The notes beneath the pieces were generated by a model, which had not been told where the DNA came from, searched no databases, and was given only the letters and a program-made list of their open reading frames with translations. From NCBI RefSeq assembly GCF_910586915.1, contig NZ_CAJULN010000001.1, positions 124,001 to 188,000 of the forward strand: DNA of 64,000 bases, written 5' to 3'. Made by a program: the position numbers and the translations under genes. Below are positions 44,539 through 53,687 of the stretch, one piece after another (position 1 is the first letter of the stretch; each line of letters begins with the position of its first letter). The stretch comes from an uncultured Bacteroides sp. Its GTDB lineage: Bacteria; Bacteroidota; Bacteroidia; Bacteroidales; Bacteroidaceae.

Positions 44539-45675
44539 TTATTTTATCTCTTTGATGAACGCACGGCGGCGCTTATGTTGCTGGGTCTCAAAGTAATCCC
44601 ACTGTGCCTGCACTTTTCCGTTCAGCTCTAATTCGGGATTGCTTTCTGCAAAGATAAAACCTAATTCCTGATAAACCGGAATTAAATCGGAAAATAATAA
44701 AGCGTTCACACCTTTGTTCTGGTATTCCGGCTTTACGGCAACGAGTAGTAAATCAAGCATTTTGGCACGCCGTTTCATGAACAATGCTTTCAGCAGGTGG
44801 AACCATCCGAAGGGCAACAGGCGTCCGTGCGACTTCTGCAAGGCTTCCGCGAGAGACGGCATGGAGATACCTACGCATACCAGTTGGTCCTCGGCATCGG
44901 TGATGAGTGTCACCATGCGCAGGTCGAGGATGGGCAGGTACATCTTGACGTATTGGTCGATTTGCCGTTGTGTGAGCGGGGAGTAGCCATAGAGCGGGCT
45001 GTAGGCTTCGTTCATCAGTTCGAAAATCTTCTGCCCGTAGTCTTTGGCAAGTTTGCTGCCCGAGGTATATTTCTTTACTTTGAGGTTGTATTTCCGTTGA
45101 ATCAGTTCGGAGATGCGCTTATGCTTGTCGGGGATGGCATCGGGGATGTAGATTTTGTATTCCACCCAGTCGGCGTCTTTCTCGAATCCGAGTTTCTCCA
45201 TGTGCACCGGATAGTAGGGGTAATTGTAGATGGTTGCCATCGTGCCGAGTTGGTCGAAGCCTTCCACGAGCATTCCTTCCGCATCGAAATCGGTAAATCC
45301 GAGAGGCCCGGCAATGTGTGTCATTCCCCGTTCTTTTCCCCACTCTTCCACGGTCTGGATGAGGGCGGCGGACACGGCGGGGTCGTTAATGAAGTCTATC
45401 CATCCGAAGCGGACGTTCTTGCAGCCCCATTTCTCATTGGCGCGGTTGTTGACGATAGCGGCTACGCGCCCTACGATTTCACCGTCGCGGTAGGCAAGGA
45501 AATAATCTGCTTCACAAAACTCGAACGCCGCATTTTTCTTCTTGTTGAACGTGTTGAGCATATCGTCGTAGAGGTCGGGCACGGAATAAGGATTGTCCTT
45601 ATACATCCTGTAGTTGAAACGGATGAATTTCTTTAGCTCACTCTTTGTGGTGACTTTCTTGATTGTAATAGCCAT
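44539..45675 (-). CDS. GNAT-like acyltransferase-fold protein
   Basis: A 378-residue cytoplasmic protein with two GNAT-like halves. The N-terminal part has DYFLAYRDGEIVGRVAAIVN and RFGWIDFINDPAVSAALIQ; the C-terminal part has DLLLVAVKPEYQNKGVNALL, which resembles an acetyl-CoA loop. Homologues are common in Bacteroidetes and usually called GNAT or hypothetical. It heads the operon with parE, coaD and the S41 protease. Substrate unknown. Confidence 0.75.
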   Translation of the reverse strand: MAITIKKVTTKSELKKFIRFNYRMYKDNPYSVPDLYDDMLNTFNKKKNAAFEFCEADYFLAYRDGEIVGRVAAIVNNRANEKWGCKNVRFGWIDFINDPAVSAALIQTVEEWGKERGMTHIAGPLGFTDFDAEGMLVEGFDQLGTMATIYNYPYYPVHMEKLGFEKDADWVEYKIYIPDAIPDKHKRISELIQRKYNLKVKKYTSGSKLAKDYGQKIFELMNEAYSPLYGYSPLTQRQIDQYVKMYLPILDLRMVTLITDAEDQLVCVGISMPSLAEALQKSHGRLLPFGWFHLLKALFMKRRAKMLDLLLVAVKPEYQNKGVNALLFSDLIPVYQELGFIFAESNPELELNGKVQAQWDYFETQQHKRRRAFIKEIK

Positions 45676-45699
45676 ATCTCGTATTTATGATTGAGGGAA

Positions 45700-45707
45700 C
45701 AAAGATA
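45700..45707 (-). promoter_or_regulatory. -7 box for the acetyltransferase / parE / coaD / protease operon
   Basis: On the minus strand a perfect TATCTTTG lies 25 bases before the start at 45675. No clear -33 box is seen at the expected distance. Confidence 0.55.
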
Positions 45708-45714
45708 CGGGATA

Positions 45715-45810
45715 ATCTTTAAATTTCGGGCACGGATGGCACGGAATTCGCGGTCTGGATGAAAGAAAAACCGTGTTGTCCGTACTGTCCGTGCCCTGAA
45801 TTTTAAAGAT
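45715..45810. repeat. Long imperfect inverted repeat (family C hairpin)
   Basis: About 31 bases on each side pair, starting ATCTTTAAA and carrying GGGCACGGA, across a loop of ~33 bases. The right arm differs from the left at only a few positions. It lies between the susD stop at 45829 and the operon start at 45675, so it may end the susCD transcript. GGCACGGA words are common in Bacteroides intergenic repeats. Confidence 0.7.
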
Positions 45811-45828
45811 GTTTGCACCAATCAGGCG

Positions 45829-47619
45829 TTATTTACGCCATCCCATCGGTTGCTCCAGATTGGGGTTGAGCTGTATTTCGCTGAACGGGATGGGGAAATA
45901 ATAACATTTCGGTTCTTCGAATTTGGCGGGGTTGCTGCGTTCGGTAGTGAACCGTATGTTGCCCTTGTTGCCTTCGCTCAGGTAGATGTTGCCCTCTCTG
46001 CCGTCTTTGTCTACGAGGTAGTAAACCTTTTGTAGTTTGGTTATCTCTTCTTCCGTCAGTCCGGCTGTTTTGTCGGGCGACTCCAAAAAGGCTATATCAT
46101 ATTCGCCGTCGCCGGTAACGTCGTACGCTCCGAAGCCGGGAATGTACACGCCCTCTGCGGGGCCTTCCAGCAATTTGCCGGCTTTCCATCTCATCAGGTC
46201 GTCATAGCGGAGGCCTTCGCAAGCCAGTTCCACACGGCGTTCGCGGCGTATTTCCAAAATCACGTTTGCCAGGTTGCCGCTTACGGCAGGATATTGAGCG
46301 GCGAGCACCGGGTCGGTGGCAACGTCTATCTTCATGTCGGGCATACCTACGCGTCTTCTTAACTTGTTGACGGTAGCGTTTAAGTCTTCCTGTTTGAGCG
46401 TGCCCAGCTCAGCTTTTGCTTCGGCGTTGATTAACAGTGTCTCTGCATACCTGAAAATAATGATGTCGTTGTAGCCGGCGTCATATCCGCTGTTCAGCTC
46501 CGGTGTGCGGGGATAGTATTTTAACTGCGGCAGGTAACCGTAGTCGAGTTTTGCCACTGTGGGCAATGTTTCGTTCGATTTGATAAAGCCTGCGGGCATG
46601 ATGGTTTCCGCCATACGGGGGTCTCTGCTTTCGAACATTTCGTTGTACGTTTTTGTGGCGTAGGCAGGGTCGGATGTGGCAGGAGTTCCGTCCGTTTTCA
46701 AGTAGCTGTCTGCCAGGCTGCGGCTCAGGTGCCACATCCAGTCGATGACGGAAGGCGTATTGCTGCCGCGTTTCAGGGTGCGGTCGTAGTCGGCGTAGAG
46801 AATGATTTCCTTGTTTCCTGCCAGGTCGCCCGTGAAGAGTGCGCGGTAGCCTTCGGGTCCTTCTCCCGTGATGTCGAATCCGGCTTTCATAATCTCGCTG
46901 GTTGCCCATACGGCTTTTTCTAAGAATGCGGAGGCGGTGTTTGCCAGGTTAATTTCCGTGTGATACTTGCGGAAAGTACCTTCGTGCAGGGCAAAGCGTG
47001 CCAGCAAACTGTAGGCAGCCCATTGATTGATGTAAGTGCGGCTGTCAATAGGTTTGATGTGATTGGCTGCAAATTCCAGGTCATCCATGATTTTCTCGGC
47101 TATCAGTTCGCGGCTGTCCATTCCTTTGTACAAATCGGGGTCGTCTGTACTCAGAGGACGGTCGTACCAGGGAGCAGCTCCGTATCTTTTCAGCATCTTG
47201 AAGTAGAAGTTGGCACGGAAAAAGCGCGCTACACCGATGTAATGGTCGATTTCCGTCTGTTCGCCTTTCACCTTATGGGCGTTCGCCAACAATACGTTGG
47301 CTTTGCGCAGGTTGTACCAGTCTTTGTCTTCGCTTTTGCTCCATCCGCCCACGTTGTTTTCGTTGATGGTTCCGTGCAGCATACTGTGCACTTCGTTGCT
47401 TGCCGTATAACCGCCGATGTTGTCGGAATAGAGGTCGTCCGAGCTATAGGACAAATCTTTGTAAGAGTTGTTCAGGTAGATTGCCATATCTTCCGGAGTT
47501 TGGAAGAAGGCTTCTTCGTTCAGTTCGGTTTCCGGGTATTTTTCGAGGAAGCTGTCGTTGCAGGCTGTCAGGAAAGCCAGGCTGATGCTTGCCGAAAGAA
47601 TATATTTTAATGCTTTCAT
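45829..47619 (-). CDS. SusD/RagB-family outer-membrane lipoprotein
   Basis: A 596-residue glycan-binding lipoprotein. The signal peptide ends in FLTAC, with Cys20 lipidated, followed by the family pattern SFLEKYPETELNEEAFF. The TPR-like core (ETLLINAEAKAELG) and C-terminal RRVGMPDM and RRERRVELACEGLRYDDLMRW patterns are typical. It lies 19 bases after the broken susC. If the susC amber codon is real, this protein may be made without a working transporter. Confidence 0.94.
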   Translation of the reverse strand: MKALKYILSASISLAFLTACNDSFLEKYPETELNEEAFFQTPEDMAIYLNNSYKDLSYSSDDLYSDNIGGYTASNEVHSMLHGTINENNVGGWSKSEDKDWYNLRKANVLLANAHKVKGEQTEIDHYIGVARFFRANFYFKMLKRYGAAPWYDRPLSTDDPDLYKGMDSRELIAEKIMDDLEFAANHIKPIDSRTYINQWAAYSLLARFALHEGTFRKYHTEINLANTASAFLEKAVWATSEIMKAGFDITGEGPEGYRALFTGDLAGNKEIILYADYDRTLKRGSNTPSVIDWMWHLSRSLADSYLKTDGTPATSDPAYATKTYNEMFESRDPRMAETIMPAGFIKSNETLPTVAKLDYGYLPQLKYYPRTPELNSGYDAGYNDIIIFRYAETLLINAEAKAELGTLKQEDLNATVNKLRRRVGMPDMKIDVATDPVLAAQYPAVSGNLANVILEIRRERRVELACEGLRYDDLMRWKAGKLLEGPAEGVYIPGFGAYDVTGDGEYDIAFLESPDKTAGLTEEEITKLQKVYYLVDKDGREGNIYLSEGNKGNIRFTTERSNPAKFEEPKCYYFPIPFSEIQLNPNLEQPMGWRK

Positions 47620-47638
47620 ATAATTATTGTTTGCTGAT

Positions 47639-50600
47639 TTAAAAATTCAAGTTAACACCAAATGTAAAGGAACGTTGCAACGGATATGTTTTGCTGCTTG
47701 AATCCAGTGCCTCCGGGTCGAGGTTGGCTTTCAAATGCTGGAGCTCGCACAGGTTTTCGCCGCTGAAGTAGAAACGTACGCGTTCGATACCGGCTTTCTC
47801 GGTCCATGCTTTGGGCAGGGTGTAGCCGAAAGTTACGTTTTTCAGGCGCAGGTAAGAAGCGTCTTGCAGGTATCGGGTTTGCGGGCAGGCAAGTTCCGAA
47901 CCGGTGCTTTCGGCAATGTACGGTTTTACGCGCGGGAAGTAAGCGTTGCGGTTGTCGGGTGTCCAGTGGTCGAGGTTGCCTTTCTGTACGTTGGTCCAGG
48001 GTTGGGCGTAGATACCCCAGAAGTAGTGGTTGCCACCGCCGGCATACCAGTCTCTTTTGCCCACACCTTGCAGGAAGACACGCAGATCGAATCCTTTCCA
48101 GTTGGCATCCATGTCAATACTGTAAGGCAGGCGGATGGAGTTGTTACCGATTTTCTTGAAGTCGCCCGGATTGGCGAGCGTACCATTGCCGTTGCTGATT
48201 TCATGGTCGCCGTTGATGTCCTTGAACTTCAAGTCGCCCACGTAGAATTTGTAACCCATGTCGTCTTCGCCCACTTTGGTCTGGTCGGCATGGCTGGCGA
48301 GTTCTTCTTCGTTCTGGAAGAAGCCTTCGGTGGTCAATCCCCAGATTTCACCCAACTCCTTGCCTACGTAATGTTTGTTGTCTGTCCAGATGGAAGTACG
48401 TACCTGGTTTCCGTCCTTGTCCGTGTCATACACATAGTTGTCGAATTTGGTGATGAACGAGCGGCTGTCCGAGATGATGAAGCGGGCACCGTAGCTGAAA
48501 GGCGAACCTGCCAGGTTGAACTGGTCTCTCCAAGCTAACGAAAGTTCCCAACCGCGTGTTTTCAAGTCGGCTGCATTCTCCTGCGGCTCGCTGGTTCCCA
48601 ATACGCCGGGAAGTGATTTACCTTTGGTAAGCATACCTTCGGTGTAGCGTACGTAATAGTCGAAATTGGCTGTCAGACGGTTATTGAGGAATCCTAAATC
48701 GATACCGCCGTTGATGGTTCTCACCTGTTCCCATGTAAGTGAACTGGACACGATACCCGGCATGATAATTTGGAGTGGCTTCTTGCCATCTAAAATCCAA
48801 CCGCTTTCTTCGGCTTTCATCTGCGGGGAGAAAGCGTATGCACCTACATTCTGATTGCCCAGGCTACCGTAAGAACCGCGTAACTTCAACGTATTCAGTC
48901 CTGTTTTGTCTTTCAGGCTTTCCATGAATTTTTCCTGCGATACGTTCCATGCGGCAGAAACGGAAGGGAAGAAACTGTAGCGGTCGTTCTTCGGGAATGG
49001 AGAAGTACCGTCGTATCTGCCGTTGAACTCAACGATGTATCGGTTGTCGAATACGTAATTCAAGCGGAAGAAAGCACCGCGAACCGACCAGTCGGTAATT
49101 TTTTCGCTGGCTTTGACCGTGCCCGTAGCAAGTTCGACAGTCGGGAAAGCTGTACTGATTAGCTGGTCTTTATTCGCCCAATAGCTGTTGGTACGTGTGC
49201 TTTCCTGATTGAAACCGGCCATTACCTGCACGTAGTGGCGGTCGGCAAAGGTCTTGTGGAAATCGGTGTAGACATTGAATACGTTGTTGTCGTAGAATTC
49301 GGAGTCGTTGCGGGCAGAACTGCTCGTTGTATTCTGTTCAAGTGCCATTTCCGGACCTCTTCTGTAGGAGTAAGGCAATGAAGCTCGGCGGGTACGTTCG
49401 CTGTCGCGGCGGAAGGTAGCATCCGCTTTGACTTGCCATACGTCTTTTATCAGGTCGATGGTAGCTGCAAAGGTAGTAGAAAAGTCACGACGGTCGTTCA
49501 CGTAGCGTCCGCCATGCTCCAGTTGTCCTAAAATGGAACCTCCGGATTGTGTGTAAGTTCCGTCCGGGTTTTTCACGACGTCAAGCGTGCTTCTGCGGTT
49601 CACTTCGTGGAAGAAACCTTCCATGTCGATATTGGGCTTGTCGTATTTGCGGAAGGCAAAAGACGTGTTGTTGCTGATGTTCAACCAGTCGGTGATTTGG
49701 AAATCTACTTTACCGCGCATATTATAGCGGTCGTAGATATCGTTTCCTTTCTTGAACATACCGTCCTGGCGGTAGTATTCGCCCGACAGATAATAACCGG
49801 ATTTCTTGGTACGCTGGGCGATGTTGAAATTAACGGTATAGGAGGGCGCTATATTCTTATAGGTTTCGTCCATCCAGTTCGTCTGTCCGTAGTAAGCCTA
49901 TCTGTTCGGGTCGCTCGGGTCTACGATGACTGCCGGCAGCGACGGGTCGTTCACGCGTTTTTGTGCCTCCGCCATCTGCTCTTCTGTGTAAAAGCTGTAC
50001 GTACGTGCCTGATTCTGAATAGTCATCACCTGATAGGGGTCGGTCACGTGTTCGGGCAAACGTGTGATTTTCCGTGTCGAATAGTAGGCGTTCACGGCTA
50101 CGCTGATTTTTTCCGTTTTGGCCGATTTGGTAGTGACCAGAATCACACCGAACGCGGCGCGTGCTCCGTAGATAGCTGCCGATGAGGCGTCTTTCAGCAC
50201 GGAGATGTTGTCAATATCATTGGCATTCATGCGGGAGAACTCTCCGGCAGTGACGGGAATGTTGTCTACAAGAATCAACGGTTCTGCCGAATCGCTGTTG
50301 ATTGATCCGATACCACGGATGTTGTATTTGGGAGATGAGTTGGCGCTGCCGTCGGTGATGGTGATGTTTAAGTTGGGAACAGCTCCCTGCAATCCGAGTC
50401 CGGCATTGGATAAGGAACGGTTTTCCAATGTTTTGGAGGAAACGGCATCTACTGCTCCCGACATATTGACTTTCTTCTGTGTACCGTAACCCACCACTAC
50501 TACTTCGCTCAGCATTTCGGCATCCTCCTTCAATACTACCTGAAGAACTTTTCTTCCGTTGAGGGAGATTGTTTCCGTTTTATATCCGATATACGATACG

Positions 50601-50878
50601 GTGATGACAGCGTTTGGGTCGACACCTGCGAGCGAGAATTTTCCGTCCATGTCGGTAATCGTTCCGTTGGTACTTCCTTTTACCATAACGTTTACCCCGA
50701 TGACGGGTTCGCCTGTTTGGTCGACTACGGTTCCCGATAGTGTGATTTTTCCTGTTTGTTGCACGATGGCTATTTCGTTACCAGCAATTGCCGTCAGGCC
50801 ACTGCCTGGAGTCAAGAGTGACAGAACCAGACAGACTCTTTTTGCTAAAGAGGTTACTTTGTGCTTTTCATTTTTCAT
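47639..50878 (-). pseudogene. SusC/RagA-family transporter interrupted by one in-frame amber codon
   Basis: Read as one frame, this is a complete SusC of about 1079 residues: signal peptide, carboxypeptidase-regulatory-like domain (SGTVVDQTGEPVIGVNVMVK), plug with EVVVVGYGTQKK, barrel and aromatic C-terminal strand (GVNLNF). There is no STN domain. A TAG at 49898-49900 stops the frame after codon 326, inside the pattern SDPNR-stop-AYYGQTNW. SusC proteins usually have Trp at that spot (RWAYYG), so a TGG to TAG change explains it. The frame is otherwise intact on both sides, pointing to a recent event or a base-call error. The downstream susD is whole. Confidence 0.88.
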
Positions 50879-51076
50879 GTTTTTCTATACATTAATATTA
50901 TACGAAATGTTTGAATATCTAATAGTTTTTTTATTGAATGGTTAACGGGAGGCCATCCATGTATCCTTTCCTTTCACATAGGCTGGAGTATTTTAAATGT
51001 TACAATGTGGTTGTTTATTTTTTTGACAATATAAGTGTTCGTTAAAGGATGTCTTAGACCTATTTTAGCTTATGTT

Positions 51077-51090
51077 GATACTATTTTATC
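51077..51090 (-). promoter_or_regulatory. Candidate regulator-binding motif upstream of the broken susC
   Basis: GATACTATTTTATC lies about 200 bases before the susC start. Near-identical words occur in the promoter regions of the symporter and the GH130 gene. The 293-base gap holds this motif and a terminator; I see nothing else. Confidence 0.5.
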
Positions 51091-51095
51091 AAATA

Positions 51096-51146
51096 CTGCC
51101 GCTTGGTTCCATCTCAGATAGAACCAAGCGGCAGTCGTTATTTTTT
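51096..51146. terminator. Terminator after the metallophosphoesterase/PQQ gene
   Basis: A 14-bp perfect stem (CTGCCGCTTGGTTC with GAACCAAGCGGCAG) lies 26 bases past the stop at 51172. A T-run is present on the plus side and a weaker T-rich stretch on the minus side. Confidence 0.75.
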
Positions 51147-51171
51147 AGATGAGAAAGGGGGGTATGAGCAA

Positions 51172-53643
51172 TCAGTTTGCAGAAGAGAAGCAGTATACAT
51201 TGCCTGCGTAGTCGCAAACTACCAAACAATTACCTGATACGGCTACTGTGGAGAATATCGGTGCTCCGAAATAATATTTTTCTTTTATTACTCCCGTTGC
51301 CTGCTCAATGGCATATAGATAACCGTCGGAAGCTCCGGCATAGACAATCTCGTGCGAAGCCACGGGGCTTGTCTCTACATTGGTTTGCGGAGCGGTGGAA
51401 TAAGGAACGGTATATACGAGAGAGGGTTTTGTTTCCGCTTTCCATTTGATGAAGAGTGTGGCTTTATCCAGTGCCATGAGTCCGTGGTCTGCACTGCCGA
51501 AGATGATTTCCCGTTCGGTGACGAGCGGTGTGGAAGTTACATCAAGATTGGCGGATAATTCTTTCTGTGTAAGTATTTTCCCACTTTCCGGGTCTATTGC
51601 AAACAGACTTCGGGAGGAGAGTATCCATAATTTCCCGTCTTGGTAGACGGGGGAAGCTCCTCGGTTGCCCAGCCCGTTTTCTGAGAGTTTCCAGAGTTGT
51701 TTGCCGGTTTTGAGGTCGTTGGCGTACAGGCCGCCCCATTGCGTACCGCTGATTAGTACGTTGCCGGCAACAGTCAGTGTGGTGGTAGAGCCTTCCCGCT
51801 GTTTCCAGTCCTTGTTTGTCCATAAGATATTTCCGGTTTTGAGGTCGTAGGCAGACAGGCCTGCACCGATTCCGGCATAGACTGTTCCGTTGCTTATGGT
51901 CAATCCTTCGGTAAGGTATGGATAGGCGTGTAGGTTAATCTGTTGTTGCCATAACAGTTCTCCTGTTTGTGCATCAAGGGCATAGAGACGGCATTCGGCA
52001 TCTTGTGCCACGATGACGCCGGCTTCGTAGGCTATTGTATTCTTTATAGAGTTTGCCGTGCGGTATTTCCATATCGGTTCTCCCGTATGGATATCAAATG
52101 CACACAGGTGTGTATGCGGCGAGACATTATCGTCCGTGGTGGCAATGAATACTTTGCCTTCTGCAATCAGGGGAGATGTCAGGAAGATGTTGCTTCCGGC
52201 GTTTGCCGTCCAGTTCAGTTGTAATGGAAGGCGGATGTCGGACCGGTTGTTGCCGCCGGTATGGGCGGCGTTTTGGAGCAATGTATTCCAATTCTCTCCG
52301 GGAACGACGGAAGATTGGCGGATTCCTTCATAGAAGAACCGGTTGGAGTCTGTGGCTTGTTTGCCGTCGTTGAAGTGGGCGGTAACCGAAAGTTTCAGCT
52401 CTTTTCCTTGCAGATGGGCGGGGAGTGTGATGCGGGTGTTCCAGTTCCAGTTGGTGGATGGAGCGAATGTTCCTTGTGCTACTTCGCCGCCGTTTTCTGC
52501 AAGGCTCAGTGTATAGTAGACTTGTTTGGTTTTTGCCTGCGAATGGTATGCATTGGCCGAGAGGACAAGTGCTCCTTGCGGGGTGGTTGCCGCTTTCTGT
52601 TGTTTCATCGGAGAGACGATTGCTACTTGCGGTTCGACGAAAGCGTATCTCAATTCCGTGCTGACGGTATTGTCGGCACCTATCCGGATGTCGCGGAATG
52701 CGGATACGGAGTGGTCGATACCGCCTTTGTCGAGTGTTCCGGTACAGATGGTATGAATTCCGTTCTGATTGCGGACGTAGTTGTAATGCATATGTCCGTA
52801 TATCTGGGCTTTTGTGTGGAAGGCGCGCAGGTCGAGTATATGCTCGTTGTCGGCTTTGAAGACAAAGTTGTTGCCGGAGGTAAACAGGTCGTGGTTGAAC
52901 AGAATCAACGCTTGTCCTTCTTTCATCAGGGCAAGGTCGTTCTTCAGCCAGTTGTAGACGTCTCTTCGGGTATAGTCGGTACGGTGGTCGCCATAGGCAA
53001 TGGGGGTAACTACGTAATGGATGTTGCCGACATCGAACGAGTACCATGTCGGGCCGTAGAGGGATTCATACAACTCTTCGCCATAGTTGCCTTTCACCAA
53101 GTCGTGATTGCCGATGCAGTAATAAACGGGGCAGTTCATTGTCTGTGCATTCACCACTTGGTTGTGCATGGTAAGTCCCGGTTCGTAGCAGATGTCTCCG
53201 GTGTGAATCAGGAAGGCGGTCTTTTCGTTGCGGATATACTGTTTCAGGTCTGTCACCCAACGTCCCATGCCTCCGGTTACTTCGGTGTCGGTGATGTGGA
53301 CGAAGGAGTGTTCGGCCGACCGGGTCCGTTCGCTTTCGGACAACAGAAAATCGTAGCTTTTCTTATCTTCGCTGACCGGCAGGTAGAATTGCCGCGTTTC
53401 GTATCCGGCAGGGGTGGTGACGGTGATAAACCGCGTCTTTTCGAAGCCGGGTAAAGAGAACCGGCCTTTCTTGTCTGTTTTTACTACGTTCAATCCGTCG
53501 GTGACTGTTACTCCTGCCAGGGGTCTGTCGTTTTTGTCGAGTGTGCCCGACCGGTCGATATCCATATAGACTGTTCCTTTAAACTGGGCGTTTAGCGGCA
53601 GATATAACAAAATTGCCAATAATATTGCAGATACTCTTTTCAT
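51172..53643 (-). CDS. Secreted calcineurin-like phosphoesterase fused to a PQQ-type beta-propeller
   Basis: An 823-residue exported protein. After a signal peptide (~1-19) come an Ig-like N-terminal domain with a DIDRSGTLDKND loop and a metallophosphoesterase domain: HITDTE near 116, IHTGDICYE near 145, CIGNHDLVKG near 176, LFNHDLF near 248 and YGHMH near 284. A phosphoesterase C-terminal domain precedes seven to eight propeller repeats of the PQQ/pyrrolo-quinoline type (KVFIATTDDN, LYALDAQTGELLWQQ, LYANDLKTGKQLWKL). It is the second gene after the symporter (44-base gap), so it probably handles the same substrate or its phosphate derivative. Confidence 0.9.
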   Translation of the reverse strand: MKRVSAILLAILLYLPLNAQFKGTVYMDIDRSGTLDKNDRPLAGVTVTDGLNVVKTDKKGRFSLPGFEKTRFITVTTPAGYETRQFYLPVSEDKKSYDFLLSESERTRSAEHSFVHITDTEVTGGMGRWVTDLKQYIRNEKTAFLIHTGDICYEPGLTMHNQVVNAQTMNCPVYYCIGNHDLVKGNYGEELYESLYGPTWYSFDVGNIHYVVTPIAYGDHRTDYTRRDVYNWLKNDLALMKEGQALILFNHDLFTSGNNFVFKADNEHILDLRAFHTKAQIYGHMHYNYVRNQNGIHTICTGTLDKGGIDHSVSAFRDIRIGADNTVSTELRYAFVEPQVAIVSPMKQQKAATTPQGALVLSANAYHSQAKTKQVYYTLSLAENGGEVAQGTFAPSTNWNWNTRITLPAHLQGKELKLSVTAHFNDGKQATDSNRFFYEGIRQSSVVPGENWNTLLQNAAHTGGNNRSDIRLPLQLNWTANAGSNIFLTSPLIAEGKVFIATTDDNVSPHTHLCAFDIHTGEPIWKYRTANSIKNTIAYEAGVIVAQDAECRLYALDAQTGELLWQQQINLHAYPYLTEGLTISNGTVYAGIGAGLSAYDLKTGNILWTNKDWKQREGSTTTLTVAGNVLISGTQWGGLYANDLKTGKQLWKLSENGLGNRGASPVYQDGKLWILSSRSLFAIDPESGKILTQKELSANLDVTSTPLVTEREIIFGSADHGLMALDKATLFIKWKAETKPSLVYTVPYSTAPQTNVETSPVASHEIVYAGASDGYLYAIEQATGVIKEKYYFGAPIFSTVAVSGNCLVVCDYAGNVYCFSSAN

Positions 53644-53687
53644 GGCCGATTCTCTGGTTTTTAGTGTGTTAAGCTAAATGTTCTTTT

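Noticed and set aside
47639..49873. Separate shorter transporter gene starting at the ATG 49873
   Set aside because: It is in the same frame as the upstream part, lacks a signal peptide and plug, and is better explained as the 3' part of one interrupted susC.
52261..53454. 397-residue plus-strand frame inside the phosphoesterase/PQQ gene
   Set aside because: Antisense shadow; the minus-strand protein has all expected motifs.
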